Below are positions 12,101-25,056 of a stretch of DNA of 64,000 nt, piece after piece. Numbering within the stretch: the first letter of the stretch is position 1; each line of letters begins with the position of its first letter. Under the pieces are notes generated by a model. The model made no database searches. It saw only the letters and a list, made by a program, of their open reading frames with translations, and was not told the origin of the DNA. Made by a program: the position numbers and the translations under genes. This DNA is from Taxillus chinensis. Lineage: Eukaryota > Streptophyta > Magnoliopsida > Santalales > Loranthaceae. Location of the stretch: positions 40,986,517 to 41,050,516 of the forward strand of contig CM042087.1 in the NCBI GenBank assembly GCA_023512835.1. The letters run 5' to 3'.

Positions 12101-15100
12101 CTTATTTGTTTGTGTACCTTTGCTTGTCCATGTGCAATTGGGAAATATATGAGCAATCCGACATGTTTGAAGCTTATGCATTGTGAACTTGCTGCCTAAA
12201 CTTGCAGGTTGTTAATAATTTGAGAGATGTTGGAAGGAAGAGTGAGAGAATCCTTATATTCTTTACTTTATAAATTACAATAATAACCATTATACATAGG
12301 ATTATAAAGAGATTACAATAGAGAAACAGAAACAGTAAGTGCTATATTTTCCATGCAAAAAGGCCCATCACATATTAAAAATGCTCGGAAAAAAGAATAC
12401 ATAGAAGTATAATAAAAGCTAACAGGCTCCCGTATATTGATCAATGTGAAGGCACTTTCAACACAGTTAAAGTGGTTACTTCACAAATTTGAACCTTGCC
12501 ATGCATGTTTATCATCCTTGGAACTTGATGGCTGCTTATCATGAATCTACGACCGCAGGCTTAGGTAGTGATCTACAATTAAGAAATTTTATATTGAAGC
12601 TATAAAATGAATAAGCTGCTTCAGTACAAATACTGTATGGCGCTTGAGAACTCTATAAAAGGAATATAAGATTCCTTCTATCTTATGAACCATTTTTATA
12701 GCTTGTTTCCTTTGCTGTTTATAAGATTTTCCCTTTTTGATGTCCTAATCTTATAGACAGCAAACAAAATGTGTGAAACTAGAAGAGAAAATCTGTCTTC
12801 ACGAGCTTTAAATTCAAGCTCAGAGATGACTATCCACATTTTTAGACATGAAGAATCATTTCACCACTCTTCCAAGTTACTTTCAGAAGTACAGCTTCAA
12901 TGACAAGAAGAATGCATCTAATATATCTTTGCCCAAGGTCTCTGTATCTGAACTTAAGCCAGTATATTCCTTGGTTGGTAACATCAATTCCTGATGAAAC
13001 TTTATTCATCATATAATCAAACATTATTGCATTGTTTCCATGTAGCTATAGCCCAAATTCTTTAAATGTCATGGTTTGTTTTTTAATCCATCATAACAGC
13101 AGGACAGACCTATCAAAATTTTAGATGATGATAAGGTTCTGTATTTTGTTTGCAAAGACTGGTTTTACGGAACTATGGTAGTTACTACCATTTTTTGTTT
13201 TTGAAACTGCAGAGTGCAGACTTTAATGTGCCATGGTTTTGTCTTGTACTCTGACACATTGAAATTTGTTCATATTTTATGGCATTTTCACTAATCAAAT
13301 ATGATTTTTGTTGGAATTGGTGGTATTTGAAGTTGAACAAATTCTGAAAGTTATATACTATTTGGCTTACATGATTTTCAAAAAGAATTAAAGAACATCA
13401 ATCACTACGGTATTATGTTTTCCTACTTGTCACTTTGTTGTATATGGTCTTGTACTCTTGTCTTTATGGTTTTAGCAAAGTTTGGTACTTCTTTTGATAA
13501 TTTATATTTTATTGTTTAACATGTGGTTAGAGAAGGGCACGCTTTTCATTTATGGGGGGTAGAGGTGGATCACTTTGGAAGCAACTTACATTCCGACTGT
13601 CGGGTCAAAGGTTCACTAAATATTAGTTTGCTTCTCTCACAGTCATTGGATGGCTAGTTCAACCATCATTAGTTATGATATGTCAATGTTTTGAATCACA
13701 TGTTGCACATCTGACGTATTCTTTTTTCCCATTCCAATGATAGCGACAATAAATGTGGTGGTTATCTATCAGTTGAAGATGCTCAAGGCTTTATCAATAC
13801 TGCATTTTTGCCAGATGGTTTTTTTGATTTTTTAAAAAAGGTATTTATTTGGTGGTCTGTGTCAATTGTATACTTAATTTTTCTCACATCTTGGTTAATA
13901 TTTATGTGAAAACTAATCTAGATTATCTTAAAGTTTTCATTGTGAAACAAAGGTTGTAAGCAAAGCGCTTAGGAATTTAAGTTCATATTAGGCAGAAAAG
14001 TTGTGTGAATCTAGGTCAAAGTAGACAACTTTTCAATGGTGTGTGTGGACTAAGAGGGTGTCTGGATTGACTAAGCAACTTTTTACTTCTTACTTATAGT
14101 TAATGTTTGACTAACTAAAAAAGTTGATTTTGTGGATTTTTTTAAAAGCATATTTGACAAACTAGTTTGACCAGCTAAATGGCTATTTTACTACCAGTTA
14201 ATTTTATGATAATGATACATTTTTCATCAAACACTTCATATTTAAGCAACATTCTTACCAAACATTAATTTGGTTTTTTCAAGCAAAAAAATGTTCATTA
14301 CTTATTCACTTATTGCTAAAGTAATAAGCAATTTTAAAGTTAATCCAAGCACCGTCTATCTCCTGAATTCATTATCAATATCAATATGAAACTACAATTT
14401 CAGAAACGATTGATGATAAAAATGCATGAAGGGGGAATACAAGCAGGGCATCAAAAAGTACTTGTTTGAGAGTCTAGTTCCTTTTAATCGTTCTCATGTG
14501 GGATTGTATGTCATGAGTGAGCACTAAAAGGTAGAGATTTAGTATTTTTTTATAATTTTTTGCTTGATCTCTTTATAGGAGCTCCGGTCATTTTGCTACA
14601 TAGAAAAAGAATATGAAGGACTACCATTTGACTTTCATGGAGGTTATATTGGATACATCGGGTTTGTAGTTAATCTTCTAGCTTGTGAAAGCCATACCTT
14701 ACAAATTTAAATTTAGAAACACTGCATCATTTATGGCATCTTATGATATCTATAACCAAACATTTTTATTGACTTTCCTCAGCTTTAACCACTATACCAA
14801 ATGTTGGCCATCTAGGGTGGGCATAGTGGCTAGTTTTTAGGCCTGTTAAAGTTCAAGCGAGTTAGCCAGTGCTTCCTACTGGTTTATTCGTGGTCGCTAA
14901 GTAGGTTTTTAATGCTTTCCTGGCATCATATTATTTTTACTCCATAAGCATATGCTTTTAGAGTATTTGTTAATGTGCAGTGCACAATCATAATTGATGG
15001 GAGTCATATTATATTAAGATCGGCTTACTGTTTTTACTTTGATATCAATCCAAATAAATTATTTACAAAAGGGTAAGCCAAATTCAAGTGTCATTTAATA

Positions 15101-18077
15101 TAAATAGTGGATCAGAGATTTTTAGAGGATTTGTATCACTGAATAATCCAATATTTCCAAGTCTTTATAGTGGTAACTATTGTAGCGTTCGTGCTTCAAT
15201 AGATTTTCAAATTTTATGCTAGTTGGTGTAAGGGTTGGATGAGTCATTCAATGGCCTGAAGCATTTACAGTTGTAACACCAGACTAGAGAATTCAGGATA
15301 CTTCACATTGCCCATGCTAACGATTAAACTCTTATAAAGAAATCTAAATTTGTTTTGGTGTATGCAGTTAGGAAGATTCCAACTGCTTCTGCAGTAAGTC
15401 AATAGGGTATGTTTTATGTTAAACATGGTAAGAAAACAGAGTCAGTCAATTTTGGATTTTGCTGTCTTTCTTGTAAACAGAGGCCGAGCCTCTGTTTACC
15501 TCAGCAGCTTCTCCCTTTACTGTAATCTTTCTACTTTCATTTAATTACTCTATTCAAGTGATTTTTTTTTTTTGTGATTATTGTTGTTAGGTACGATCTT
15601 AAAGCTGAATGCAGCATGGCATCAAATTGTCACAGATCAACGGTGCCCGATGCTTGCCTTTTTTTTGTGGACCATCTTGTGGTGGTTGATCATTATTCTG
15701 ATGATGTTTATATTCTTTCCTTGCATGATGGAAGAACAAGTGGTACCTCATGGTTGGATGCTATAGAGCGGAAACTTCTCAGCTTAAACGTTTCCACTTC
15801 AGAAAAGTTAACATCCCAACCCCTAAATTCTGAGATGTTTAGTTCAGGTCATTCAGGTTTCCGTACTGATAGATCTAGAGAGCAGTATATGGAAGACATT
15901 AAGAAATGTCTGAGTTTTATAAGAGATGGGGAAAGCTATGAGCTGTGTCTTACAACACAAATGAGGAAGAGAGTTGGGAATATAGATACTCTGGAGCTTT
16001 ACCTGAACCTCAGGGAACAAAACCCTGCCCCATATGCTGCTTGGCTTAATTTTTCAAAGGAAAATATAAGCATTTGCTGTTCTTCTCCAGAGAGGTTTCT
16101 ACAGCTGGATAGATATGGCAATTTGGAAGCGAAGCCCATAAAGGGTACTATTGCTCGTGGTTTGACTCAAGAAGAAGATGAACAGTTCAAATTGCAACTA
16201 CAATACAGGTAGATGAGTTGGTTGATTTCATTATTCTTTATATTTTTGTTATTTGTAGTTCTGTGAAGTCTTGGGGAGGGGATTGTGGTGGGTATTATTC
16301 AGTCGGTCTTTCCCTCAATTTTGATGTTTCAAGAGGAGAGACGAAAGAAGAGGCATCTCTTTTTTTGTTTGGTGAGTGATTAGGGCGGTAAACAATCTAA
16401 ATGTTTATGAAAGTTTTTGATATTAGCTCCTTAAAAGTTCATTCATGTTTATTTATTATGAAAATTTACTTTTATGTTTGCGATTATAAATGAATAAATA
16501 TTAACAAGTTAATGTTTAGATTTTATATATTTATATGTTTATAAACATATCTGATTATATTCGAGAGCATTAGTAGGTAATTTTGAATATTAACAAGTGA
16601 ACATAAATATCTTTATTTGAAACTTGAATTTGATTCAGTTCATTAAAAAAATTAAAAATAACAAATACTAACACTTTTATTTAAAGCTAGAGTTTGGTTC
16701 AATTCATTGAAAAAGTCCAATTAATGAATATGAACATCTCGATAGGAGGATTGAAAGTAATATTTGTATTATATATTTTCAATTCAATCATTTGGTTTGA
16801 TATTGTTGATATAATGTTCAATGCTTGTATAGAAAAGTTTTTATTTAGTTTTTCACTAAAATATTCTTTAGATAAGGACGCTGGAGTTTTCTTTTCTCAA
16901 CTTTCCTCCCCCCACACCATCATACCCTTCCTTCCAATGCGGCTGACTGTTCACCTTTTGATGGCATACGCGGAAAGCAATTGAAAATTTTATTTTTTTG
17001 CCAGTCAAAATCTTATTTTTATCAAAATTGATGATTATTGTACAATTTTATAACCCCTATACTGCGTTGTTTGTCATCTTACAGTTAGACTGCTTAATCT
17101 CGCCATCTTTTATTTCACATTTTATTGGCGTACCCTTCGTAGTTTTTTACTTCTATGAAAATTTAAGTCCTTGTTAATGCTCTCAAGTCTAGATACGCGT
17201 CTTGAAGTCGTTCACTACACTTTTGGTTTTGAAAGTTTCCGGTCATTCACTGTGTTTTTAGTTTAGATTTTTAGCATTTGGTTACTGAAGGAAAAACAAG
17301 GTCTGGGGATGAGGGGACTAAATAAACAAAATTTCCACTACACGCTCCGTGGAGATTTGAATCTACAACCTCCATGAATGGATAACTGTGTGATACTTAC
17401 TAGCTGAGCTAGACCCCTTTTTTACTAGTTCTTTCTCGTTGAGCTGAAGAAATCCATTGTTTCAGGGTTTTTCTGTTTTTTTTTTTTTTTTTTTTTAAAA
17501 TCACATCCCCACCCCCCACTCTGGTTAAGCAGTAACTCTGATGCTTTTTGTCTCTATCTCCTTCTCTAGTGAAAAGGATCGAGCTGAGAATCTAATGATC
17601 GTGGATCTTTTAAGAAATGATCTGGGTCGTGTCTGTGAGCCTGGCTCTGTTCACGTGCCCCGCCTCATGGAAGTGGAATCATACACAACAGTTCACACCA
17701 TGGTGAGCACAATTCGAGGGAAGAAGCTGCTGGGCATAAGCCCTGTAGATTGTGTTAAGGCGGCATTCCCAGGTGGCTCAATGACGGGTGCACCAAAGTT
17801 GAGATCCATGGAACTTCTTGATTCTCTTGAAACCTGTTCCCGGGGCATTTACTCCGGCTGCATTGGCTTTTTCTCATATGACCAGACATTTGATCTCAAC
17901 ATTGTGATAAGAACTGTGGTCATACATGAGGGTGAAGCTACCATTGGAGCAGGGGGTGCCATAGTTGCTCTTTCGGATCCCCAAGCCGAGTATGATGAAA
18001 TGATTCTGAAGACGCAAGCCCCGACAAGTGCTGTCGTGGGATATCAGAACAGGGTGAACCTGAAGTCATCTTCATAA
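6142..18077 (+). CDS. ADCS: Aminodeoxychorismate synthase, plastid (PabA-PabB fusion)
   Basis: Glutamine-dependent amination of chorismate to 4-amino-4-deoxychorismate, the first committed step to p-aminobenzoate and folate in plastids. I infer 13 coding exons: 6142-6481, 7292-7423, 8058-8125, 8466-8530, 8868-8934, 9691-9966, 10068-10194, 10928-11178, 13531-13610, 13744-13840, 14579-14661, 15591-16208, 17570-18077. All junctions are GT-AG, phases match, and the product is 903 residues, close to other plant ADCS proteins. Residues 1-~88 look like a transit peptide. The glutaminase domain begins at LLIDNYDSY (~91); the nucleophile is Cys176 in GVCLGHQ and the His/Glu pair is in FHPES (317-321). 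The PabB part carries FSFMGG, PIKGT with Lys713 and GGSMTGAPK. Start 6142 is chosen because it follows an ideal acceptor; upstream in-frame Met codons (6064, 6067, 6073) would lie in the leader intron. Exon 8 start rests on phase and similarity. Confidence 0.95.
9407..9665 (+). repeat. Intronic repeat block, copy 1 (ADCS intron 5)
   Basis: About 260 bases that recur diverged at 10431-10784 in intron 7. Shared stretches include CTAAAATCACATGAAGAACC and TTAGACTCTTGGACTGT. The block ends about 25 bases before exon 6. Both copies keep the same open frame across their right half, but no function is recognised. Confidence 0.85.
10431..10784 (+). repeat. Intronic repeat block, copy 2 (ADCS intron 7)
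   Basis: Second copy of the block at 9407-9665, longer because of an internal partial duplication: the TTATAAT..GGTACCTTGATA segment and the ACTAATAATAATT segment each occur twice between 10565 and 10675. It lies inside intron 7 (10195-10927). Confidence 0.85.
14056..14354. mobile_element. hAT-like MITE in ADCS intron 10
   Basis: A ~300-base AT-rich segment bounded by imperfect terminal inverted repeats: left GGGTGTCTGGATTGACT, right (reverse complement) CGGTGCTTGGATTAACT. The termini and size fit non-autonomous hAT-type miniature elements common in plant introns. I see no coding capacity and no clean 8-base target duplication, so it is old or the ends are slightly misplaced. Confidence 0.6.
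17300..17416 (-). mobile_element. tRNA-derived SINE-like head in ADCS intron 12
   Basis: Read on the minus strand, GGGTCTAGCTCAGCTAGTAAG resembles a tRNA A box (revcomp of 17396-17411), and AGATTCAAATCT about 35 bases on resembles a B box (17353-17363), as in polymerase III promoters of plant SINEs. There is no intact cloverleaf, so this is not a working tRNA gene. The 3' limit of the element is uncertain. Confidence 0.5.
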
Positions 18078-18300
18078 TGCTAATGGCTAAAATTTAGCAT
18101 CGGTCCCTTCAAAGTTAATTGGGTGCCAAGCCCGGTAAGAAGGACATGGGCGTTTCTGCACCCACCACCCCATTCCTGCAAGTGGAGAGCTGCCCCAAGT
18201 TCCTGGGGTCCCAAGTGTTTTTAGGTTGAGACATTATATTTATGGTATTTGTCTTTTGCAGATACAATAAATTTTGTTTTTCTATGAAAACGCATAACAT
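18078..18300 (+). terminator. ADCS 3' UTR with polyadenylation signal
   Basis: Sequence after the ADCS stop contains AATAAA at 18266-18271 followed by T-rich DNA, about 190 bases past the stop codon, a normal plant 3' UTR length. Assignment is by position and motif only. Confidence 0.55.
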
Positions 18301-18916
18301 TCACAAAAAAAAAAAAAATACAAAGATGTCTGTAGGCCCAATACGAGAAAGAAAAGAAAATCACTTTTAAATTTAAGTGAAATTATAGTCACTCTCCGAT
18401 TAAGCGTGTCAGTTTTCATTAAAGTTGTGTGGTTAAAAATTAATTATTGCTACATTTATCATCTTCTCATCTCGCATTACTTTTATTACATCATTTATAC
18501 GGTTTTTAATGTGTATTATGTAAGCTAGCAAGTTTTATATTGTTAGTGTACTTTTATTAACAAAATACATGTATGTGTATTACTTAAGTGAGCAAGTTTT
18601 CATCTAGTAATATATTATTACAAGTGCGCGCATATATGTGTGTGTGTTAACGAAAAAAATACAATGATCATAATTGGTTATAATAGAATGAAAATATGAG
18701 TTAAACTATTTAATCATATAATTGAACTTTTGTCGTTCAACTATTTTACTCTTTAATATTTTTATATACTCTTTAATATTTTCATATATATCGCACTCAC
18801 GCGTGTATGATATCAATGTTCGAAATGATATAAATAGCCATACGAGAAAACGCAAACAAACAATAACAAAGAAACACGGATGTGCAGCCTAAATTTTGAA
18901 GCAATATCCACGTAGA

Positions 18917-18939
18917 ATATATATATATATATATATATA
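18917..18939. repeat. (AT)n microsatellite
   Basis: About 11 AT units. Confidence 0.95.
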
Positions 18940-19242
18940 GCTTTCACCATAAAACTCTAATTAAGCCCGAACAAGAAATAAAAAATAAAAACGAACCAAC
19001 AAACAAAAGTCTCCAAGAAAATAGGAAATGGGAGCCCAAGGATCTAACAGGCAACCGAAAGGATGGATATTTTTTTCGCCCAACTGAACGTTTCTCCAAT
19101 ATATACACACTCCTTTAAAGGTAAAAAGACGGTGGGTATTTTATCAAAAAAAAAACCCCTTTCTAAAGTATGTGTTAGTAACATACATTCAAACTTTTCA
19201 ACACTACCAATCCTGAATATATGTGATTATTGCATGAATGAA

Positions 19243-19244
<2 letters not shown>

Positions 19245-19282
<38 letters not shown>
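19245..19282. repeat. (AT)n microsatellite
   Basis: About 19 perfect AT units, among the longest in the window. It lies 200 bases before the C-homopolymer block. Confidence 0.95.
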
Positions 19283-19287
<5 letters not shown>

Positions 19288-19484
19288 TTACATTTCAACT
19301 CAAATTTAAGTTATATTCAAAATTATGTTATTTTAACAAATAATTATATTTTACAAATAAATAAAATTCTAATTCATTAAAATAATATAATTATAAAAAA
19401 ATCTCCAATATTTATTTTTTTTTTTTCTTTTAATAAATTTTTTACATTAAATAAAATTTATTATTTATATTAATAATATTATAC

Positions 19485-19603
19485 CCCCCCACCCCCCCCC
19501 CCCCCCCCCCACAATTCTTTTTTTTTTTTTCCCCCCCCCCCCCCCCCCCTCCCTCACCCTCTCTGCCCCGCCTCCCTCCCCTCTCTTGAGTGCCTCCCTG
19601 ACC

Positions 19604-19639
<36 letters not shown>

Positions 19640-19667
19640 CCTCCTGTGTCTCACTGGCATACAGGCC

Positions 19668-19720
<53 letters not shown>
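19485..19720. repeat. C-homopolymer block
   Basis: Four or more C runs, the longest about 50 bases, interrupted by short CT-rich unique pieces and one T run. On the minus strand this is G-rich enough to form G-quadruplexes. The composition is wholly unlike the AT-rich DNA on both sides, and exact run lengths are unlikely to be correct. It may be partly a sequencing or assembly artefact. Confidence 0.9.
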
Positions 19721-20849
19721 TATATATAATGTGGCTGTTACAATATGCTTTTGTTTTTACTAAGATATATATAGGTATGTGGTGTATCATAAGTTGATAA
19801 CAACTCAGCAAACCCATTTTTTAAACACGTCTCTTTATTCTAATTTCTAAATAAAAAAACACACCCTTATCCTTTTACTGTGTAACTTGTTTGACTAAAG
19901 TCATGAAACATTCCACACGTACTGATGACTTTTGGGATTACATGTTTCCCATAAATCAGGTTAAGGAAAAAGGCTGGCGATGGTGGTGAACGGTGGTGAT
20001 GGTCCAACCCAGGTACCCAACGCCACCAGAGGAGGCATGTCTGTCCCACATAATGCGCTCTTAAGTTTTTTTTTTTTACATTGCTTTGGAGGCATAGTCA
20101 GTCAACCGTCAAAGCCTAATCATTCTTTGCTTTGACCGCTTTTCTTCTCGCCAAATTATGTATATTTAGTTTATAAGTCTCAAATCTTGAATTGTGATGT
20201 ATTAAATAATATCATAATAATTAAAAGATTTTAAAAATTCAATAATCTATTTTTATATTTTATTTTCTCTAATGGCCTCTGCCATATGAAAGTAGCCCCG
20301 GATTTGGAGCGTTTGCAATGACAATATGAAAATTATTGAGTTTGATAAAAGTTTCAATACATATATTTTTAAGGAAAGCAATTTCAATATATATATATAT
20401 ATAAACAAGCACACTGTATATAATGATTATGTATGTGTGTGTTACCATGGAGAGAGCGCGGTGTTAGCTATAAATCTTAGAAAACTATGGAGAGAGGTTC
20501 CCAACAACATGAACATGGTTTGTGAGTGGGACATTAGCGCCTTGCTAGTTTTTGGCCTTTTGCCCTACCGACGTCATTTGAAGAGCGAGAGTGTGTTGTG
20601 TTGTGTTGTGTTGTGTGAGAGGGTGGAGGCAGGCAAATGATGCAGCAGGGATCCCAACTAAATAGCAAGTGGAAGCTAAAAGTTGACTTCTGAACAGCCC
20701 CACAAAATTGATGTAGTGAGTGACAGGAGCGACGACATAACAGAAGCAACTCTGCAAGCCTGAGACTTTGAATGTGGGATGGGTAAAGGTACATCAGCGC
20801 AAAATGTGGGTGAAATCATTCAAAGGGGGTGAAAATCCAGTTCCTTCCG

Positions 20850-20853
<4 letters not shown>

Positions 20854-20885
<32 letters not shown>
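20854..20885. repeat. (TA)n microsatellite
   Basis: About 15 TA units in AT-rich DNA. Confidence 0.95.
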
Positions 20886-20887
<2 letters not shown>

Positions 20888-23800
20888 TAATCGATAAAAG
20901 AAAATCATTAATAATTAATAATTTTAGTGTGTTAGTTAGATACTATATAAATATATATATATATAATCAATAAGAGTTAATCTGTCATTTATCCTATCTT
21001 GTATATATGAGGCGGTGTTAGTTTTAGATGGAATATATATTATATTACATTGATTGATTTGGTTTTCATATTAATTAAGTGCGTAAATTAATCATAATAT
21101 ATTAATTTTTTAAAATTTTAAATCTAATAAATTTTAAAAGTCTTTTGTATTTTTTTTTAATGGGTCAGGATTAAATTTGGACGACACAAGGGAAATGGAA
21201 ATGTTTATCATTCATGAGCATAAAAAGTAAAGTAGTGAAGACGTACAGGGGCATGAATTGGCCCAGAAAATGATGGGTTAGATCCTGCAATTTATGAGGC
21301 AATAATTTTGCTGCCAAAACTGGGAGACGGCTCATGCGGTGGCGAATCCACGGGTCGTGCCAAGCTGATACGAGGGGGACGGACCGACATTAATATTAGG
21401 GCATCAATTGGACCGACAACAAGCATTTCCATACACCCCAAATATAACATCTGCATTTCATTGGCTAAGAACTGTCGACCAACAGCTGTCCAACCATGTT
21501 TTTTTTTTTTTTTTTTGTTTTTTAAAAACCTCTTGTATTTTTGTGTATTTTACTATTTTAGTTTGTTGAAGGGTAAAAACACTATACGTATTCCTGCCAA
21601 GCACTCAAAACGATATTGTTTTTTTATTTCAGATTTGAATAAATGTGTGCCTATCATATTTTTACACTTTTCAAATTTCGTGGAACCTGATTTTTATAAT
21701 ATATATATATTTATCAAACAAATTTTATTTTATAATGACTCAATAATAATATTCATAAATATAAGGACTTTGTATGACATAGCAACGTTTTTCATGAATA
21801 TTCACAAGCTAAATATTAATCTAATAACGTTTTTCATTCATTTTATTTTTAATAATCCCTATTTATATTACAAAAAATTATACTGTTTAAATTATATATT
21901 TTAATAAAACTTTGATTTTTAAAAAATATTATCAAACATTAAGACGTTTTAACAGGAAAATCATTGATGACAAACAATAATATAGATTAAGAAAAAATAA
22001 ATTTATTTTTTGAAATAGGTTTTCAATTTTGTTTGTGGATATTATGTTGTTATTAAATAATTAGTTATATTTTACAAATATGTAATTATGTAAAATTTCA
22101 ACTAAGAGATTTCTTTTATATATATATATATATGTAATTTTTATGAGCTAAAACAATTATTGTATAAAAAAATTAAATTTATCATTTGTATATTAAATTT
22201 GATATCCTAAAATACCTTAATTAAATAAAAATAATCTAATAAGAAAAATTAAAACATAATACAAACATATGTACATATCTACCAAAGGTGGAGAGTTTAG
22301 GTAATAAGGTTTATCCTTGTATTAGGTCCAAATATAATTCAATTTCTTTTTTAAATTAAATAAGCATCATGGATGCCTATGGTTATTTGATTATATGGCC
22401 ATGTGATGTGCCCTAGGTATATATATTTCAAATTTTTTAAAACCCTGCTCTATCCCACTCCATTATCTTGGTGTCCTTTTATCACCCATTACCCATTATG
22501 AGAGTGGTTTCCCTTACATCTTTTTAATCCAATGATTTTTAAAGGGTCATACACTAGTCGGTTATCTTATGTGACAAAGCTTCAATAACATGAAACTTTA
22601 TGATGGTAAGCTTGAAATTCATGAGTTAAGAAATGCCAAAAGGGACTTTGAGCATAGTAAAAAGATGAAGAGACTATCGATAATGAGTAAAGATCTAAGG
22701 GTGATGAAGTGATTAAAAAAGGCCATGAACTGAATAAGATGATTAAACCTTTAAAGAAAATAACTTTTTTAAATGTTTGGTTATTTATTTTACCCATTAC
22801 TTTTTTCAACCATTTCAACACCAATTTCAGCTCCACGTTCTCTGTTAGTAATAGTCTTTTATCATCTCTCTAACATGCTTAATATTTTTATATTTCTTTT
22901 TAATGTTCCTTTGTTATAACTCAACCCTTCAATTTCCAAAGTGTCATAACAATGATATAGAATTTTTATCCCAATTTATTAAATTCAATTTACAAGGTCG
23001 TACTATATCATAACATAATCCTATGTATATATAAAATTTATTTAACCTATACAAAAAATGAGAAATGTATTTTGCTTATAGATATGAGTGGTCATTCAAG
23101 AAATTTATCAATAAAAGGTGTTAGGCCACACTCGAGTGCTTCCTAACATGGTGTTTGCCGATACGACCATGAATTTGATTGGTCTAATCATAGAAACAAA
23201 TGTAACACTAATTCTTTTTTTTTTTCATTCATATAAATGTTTTTTAAAAAGCAGTATGACTTTTTTTTTTGAGTAATCTTGATCATTTTTTTATGTTAAT
23301 AGTTAAATGTGTTAAAAATAATTTTAATTTTGTTAACCTAGACATTTTTTCCAATATATGAGAGTGTATTGATTATATTTTTTGTTATAATATTTTATTA
23401 TAAAATTATTGAATGTTTCTAAAATAATAATATGAATACATAATATATTATTTATCCATAAAGAGCAAAGTGCATGTGAGAAAGTTATTATCTAACAAAC
23501 AAACATGCGTGTTGACAAACAAATGAATTTATAAATCTGAGACCTAGAAAGTCAGAGCACAAGATTCATGTATAATTATTTGGCACTTATTCACCATTTT
23601 TAATAAATTTAAGAGTTTTGATATTTATGACTTTTCGGTTTGAGTGTTTTTTAAAACTTTGTTATGTTTACACTAAATCACTGTAACCCCACTTATTTCA
23701 TCTTATCCTCTAAAATCTCCCTTGACCTTGAGAAGCTAGGTCTCACAGCCCACTACGTTAATGAGTATGTCCCTAATCACTAGTCTGTGCCTCGCAAGAC

Positions 23801-25029
23801 CGTCCAAGAAGTTCTTAAATGAATTCTAAGTCATTTTATGTCTAAGTTTTGAGTAAGTTAGATGTAATCAAATTATGCAAGAATTTATTATATAAGATTA
23901 TGCTTAAAATGATCTTAACAATTCAAATGCCATTGGTGAATGATTTTGATATTTTAACTAATTATTAAATTTCATAAGGAAAAAAAGGAAACACTAATGG
24001 AACAAGAATGTGTTCATTAAATGAGTTTTCCAATATGGATCCCTTTCTCTCCTATGGGTTGCGTTGCACCAACCGCACTAGGATTGTTGACTTATTTTTT
24101 TTAAAATAAATTAATGCCATGGGTGCATTGGTACACGCACGGCAATGCTAGAGTCGTGCCGTGTGTGTTTGAATTTGAACTTCGCTTTATTATAAAAGCA
24201 AAAGAAAACACTATAGTTTTGTTAGGAAGTGAACTTGGTTTTACGAGCGGTCAATTGTCACCGGTTCCTTAATAAAGCAAGCAAAATGCGCCATAGAAAT
24301 AGGAAAATGTTAAAATGTCAAATACAGGCCCACGAACCCACAAAATCATTAATCATAAATAGACCCACACGCATTAATCATTTCTGTGGCATTAAATTAA
24401 TCATTCACCAACCACGCAAAAAGGAAAAAAAAAAGGGAAAAGAAGAGAGCAACTTTGACACATACAATATGCACATATACTGTAGTTTTTAAAAGTGGAT
24501 GGAACAGTTTGATTTGCTTTAGCCTCCTTGGAATCAATCACTATATTATTTACATAATTTTTATATATATAAAAGAAATGGGAAAGAAAAAAAAGAGGGG
24601 AGAATCGCACAATCCTACAAAGAACCTTTTTTTCTTTTTTTTTTTCTTTTTTTAAATGTAGTCGTCTTACAGAAAGAATACTCCAAAACAAGCACAACCC
24701 CACAAATACAATATTCAGCAGCCCAAACAGTCATACAAGATATGGTCGGTCGGCTTGATTACAAAACCTGCACACTTTCAAAGATTCAACTCCCTCCTCC
24801 ACATCTACAATCTCATACCCAACAAAAAGAGAAAAAAAGTAAAGAAAAAATCAAATTAACCGAGAACCCTGGCGAAAATATTTCAGGGGCCTCTTTTCAT
24901 TGGGAGGCAGGGCACCCATCCCGGACAATGAAGATCCGTGAGAGGATGAAACTGGAAATGACATTTATACAGAATAATAATAATAGTTTTTGAAGAAAAG
25001 AAGAGGAAGCAATGGCAACAAATGTAGAT

Positions 25030-25056
25030 GGGGGGGGGGGGGGGGGGGGGGGGGGG
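25030..25056. repeat. 27-base G homopolymer
   Basis: A single uninterrupted G run in otherwise mixed sequence. Length is probably unreliable. Confidence 0.95.

Noticed and set aside
19442..19817. Poly-Gly open frames on the minus strand
   Set aside because: They are translations of the C-homopolymer block, not genes.
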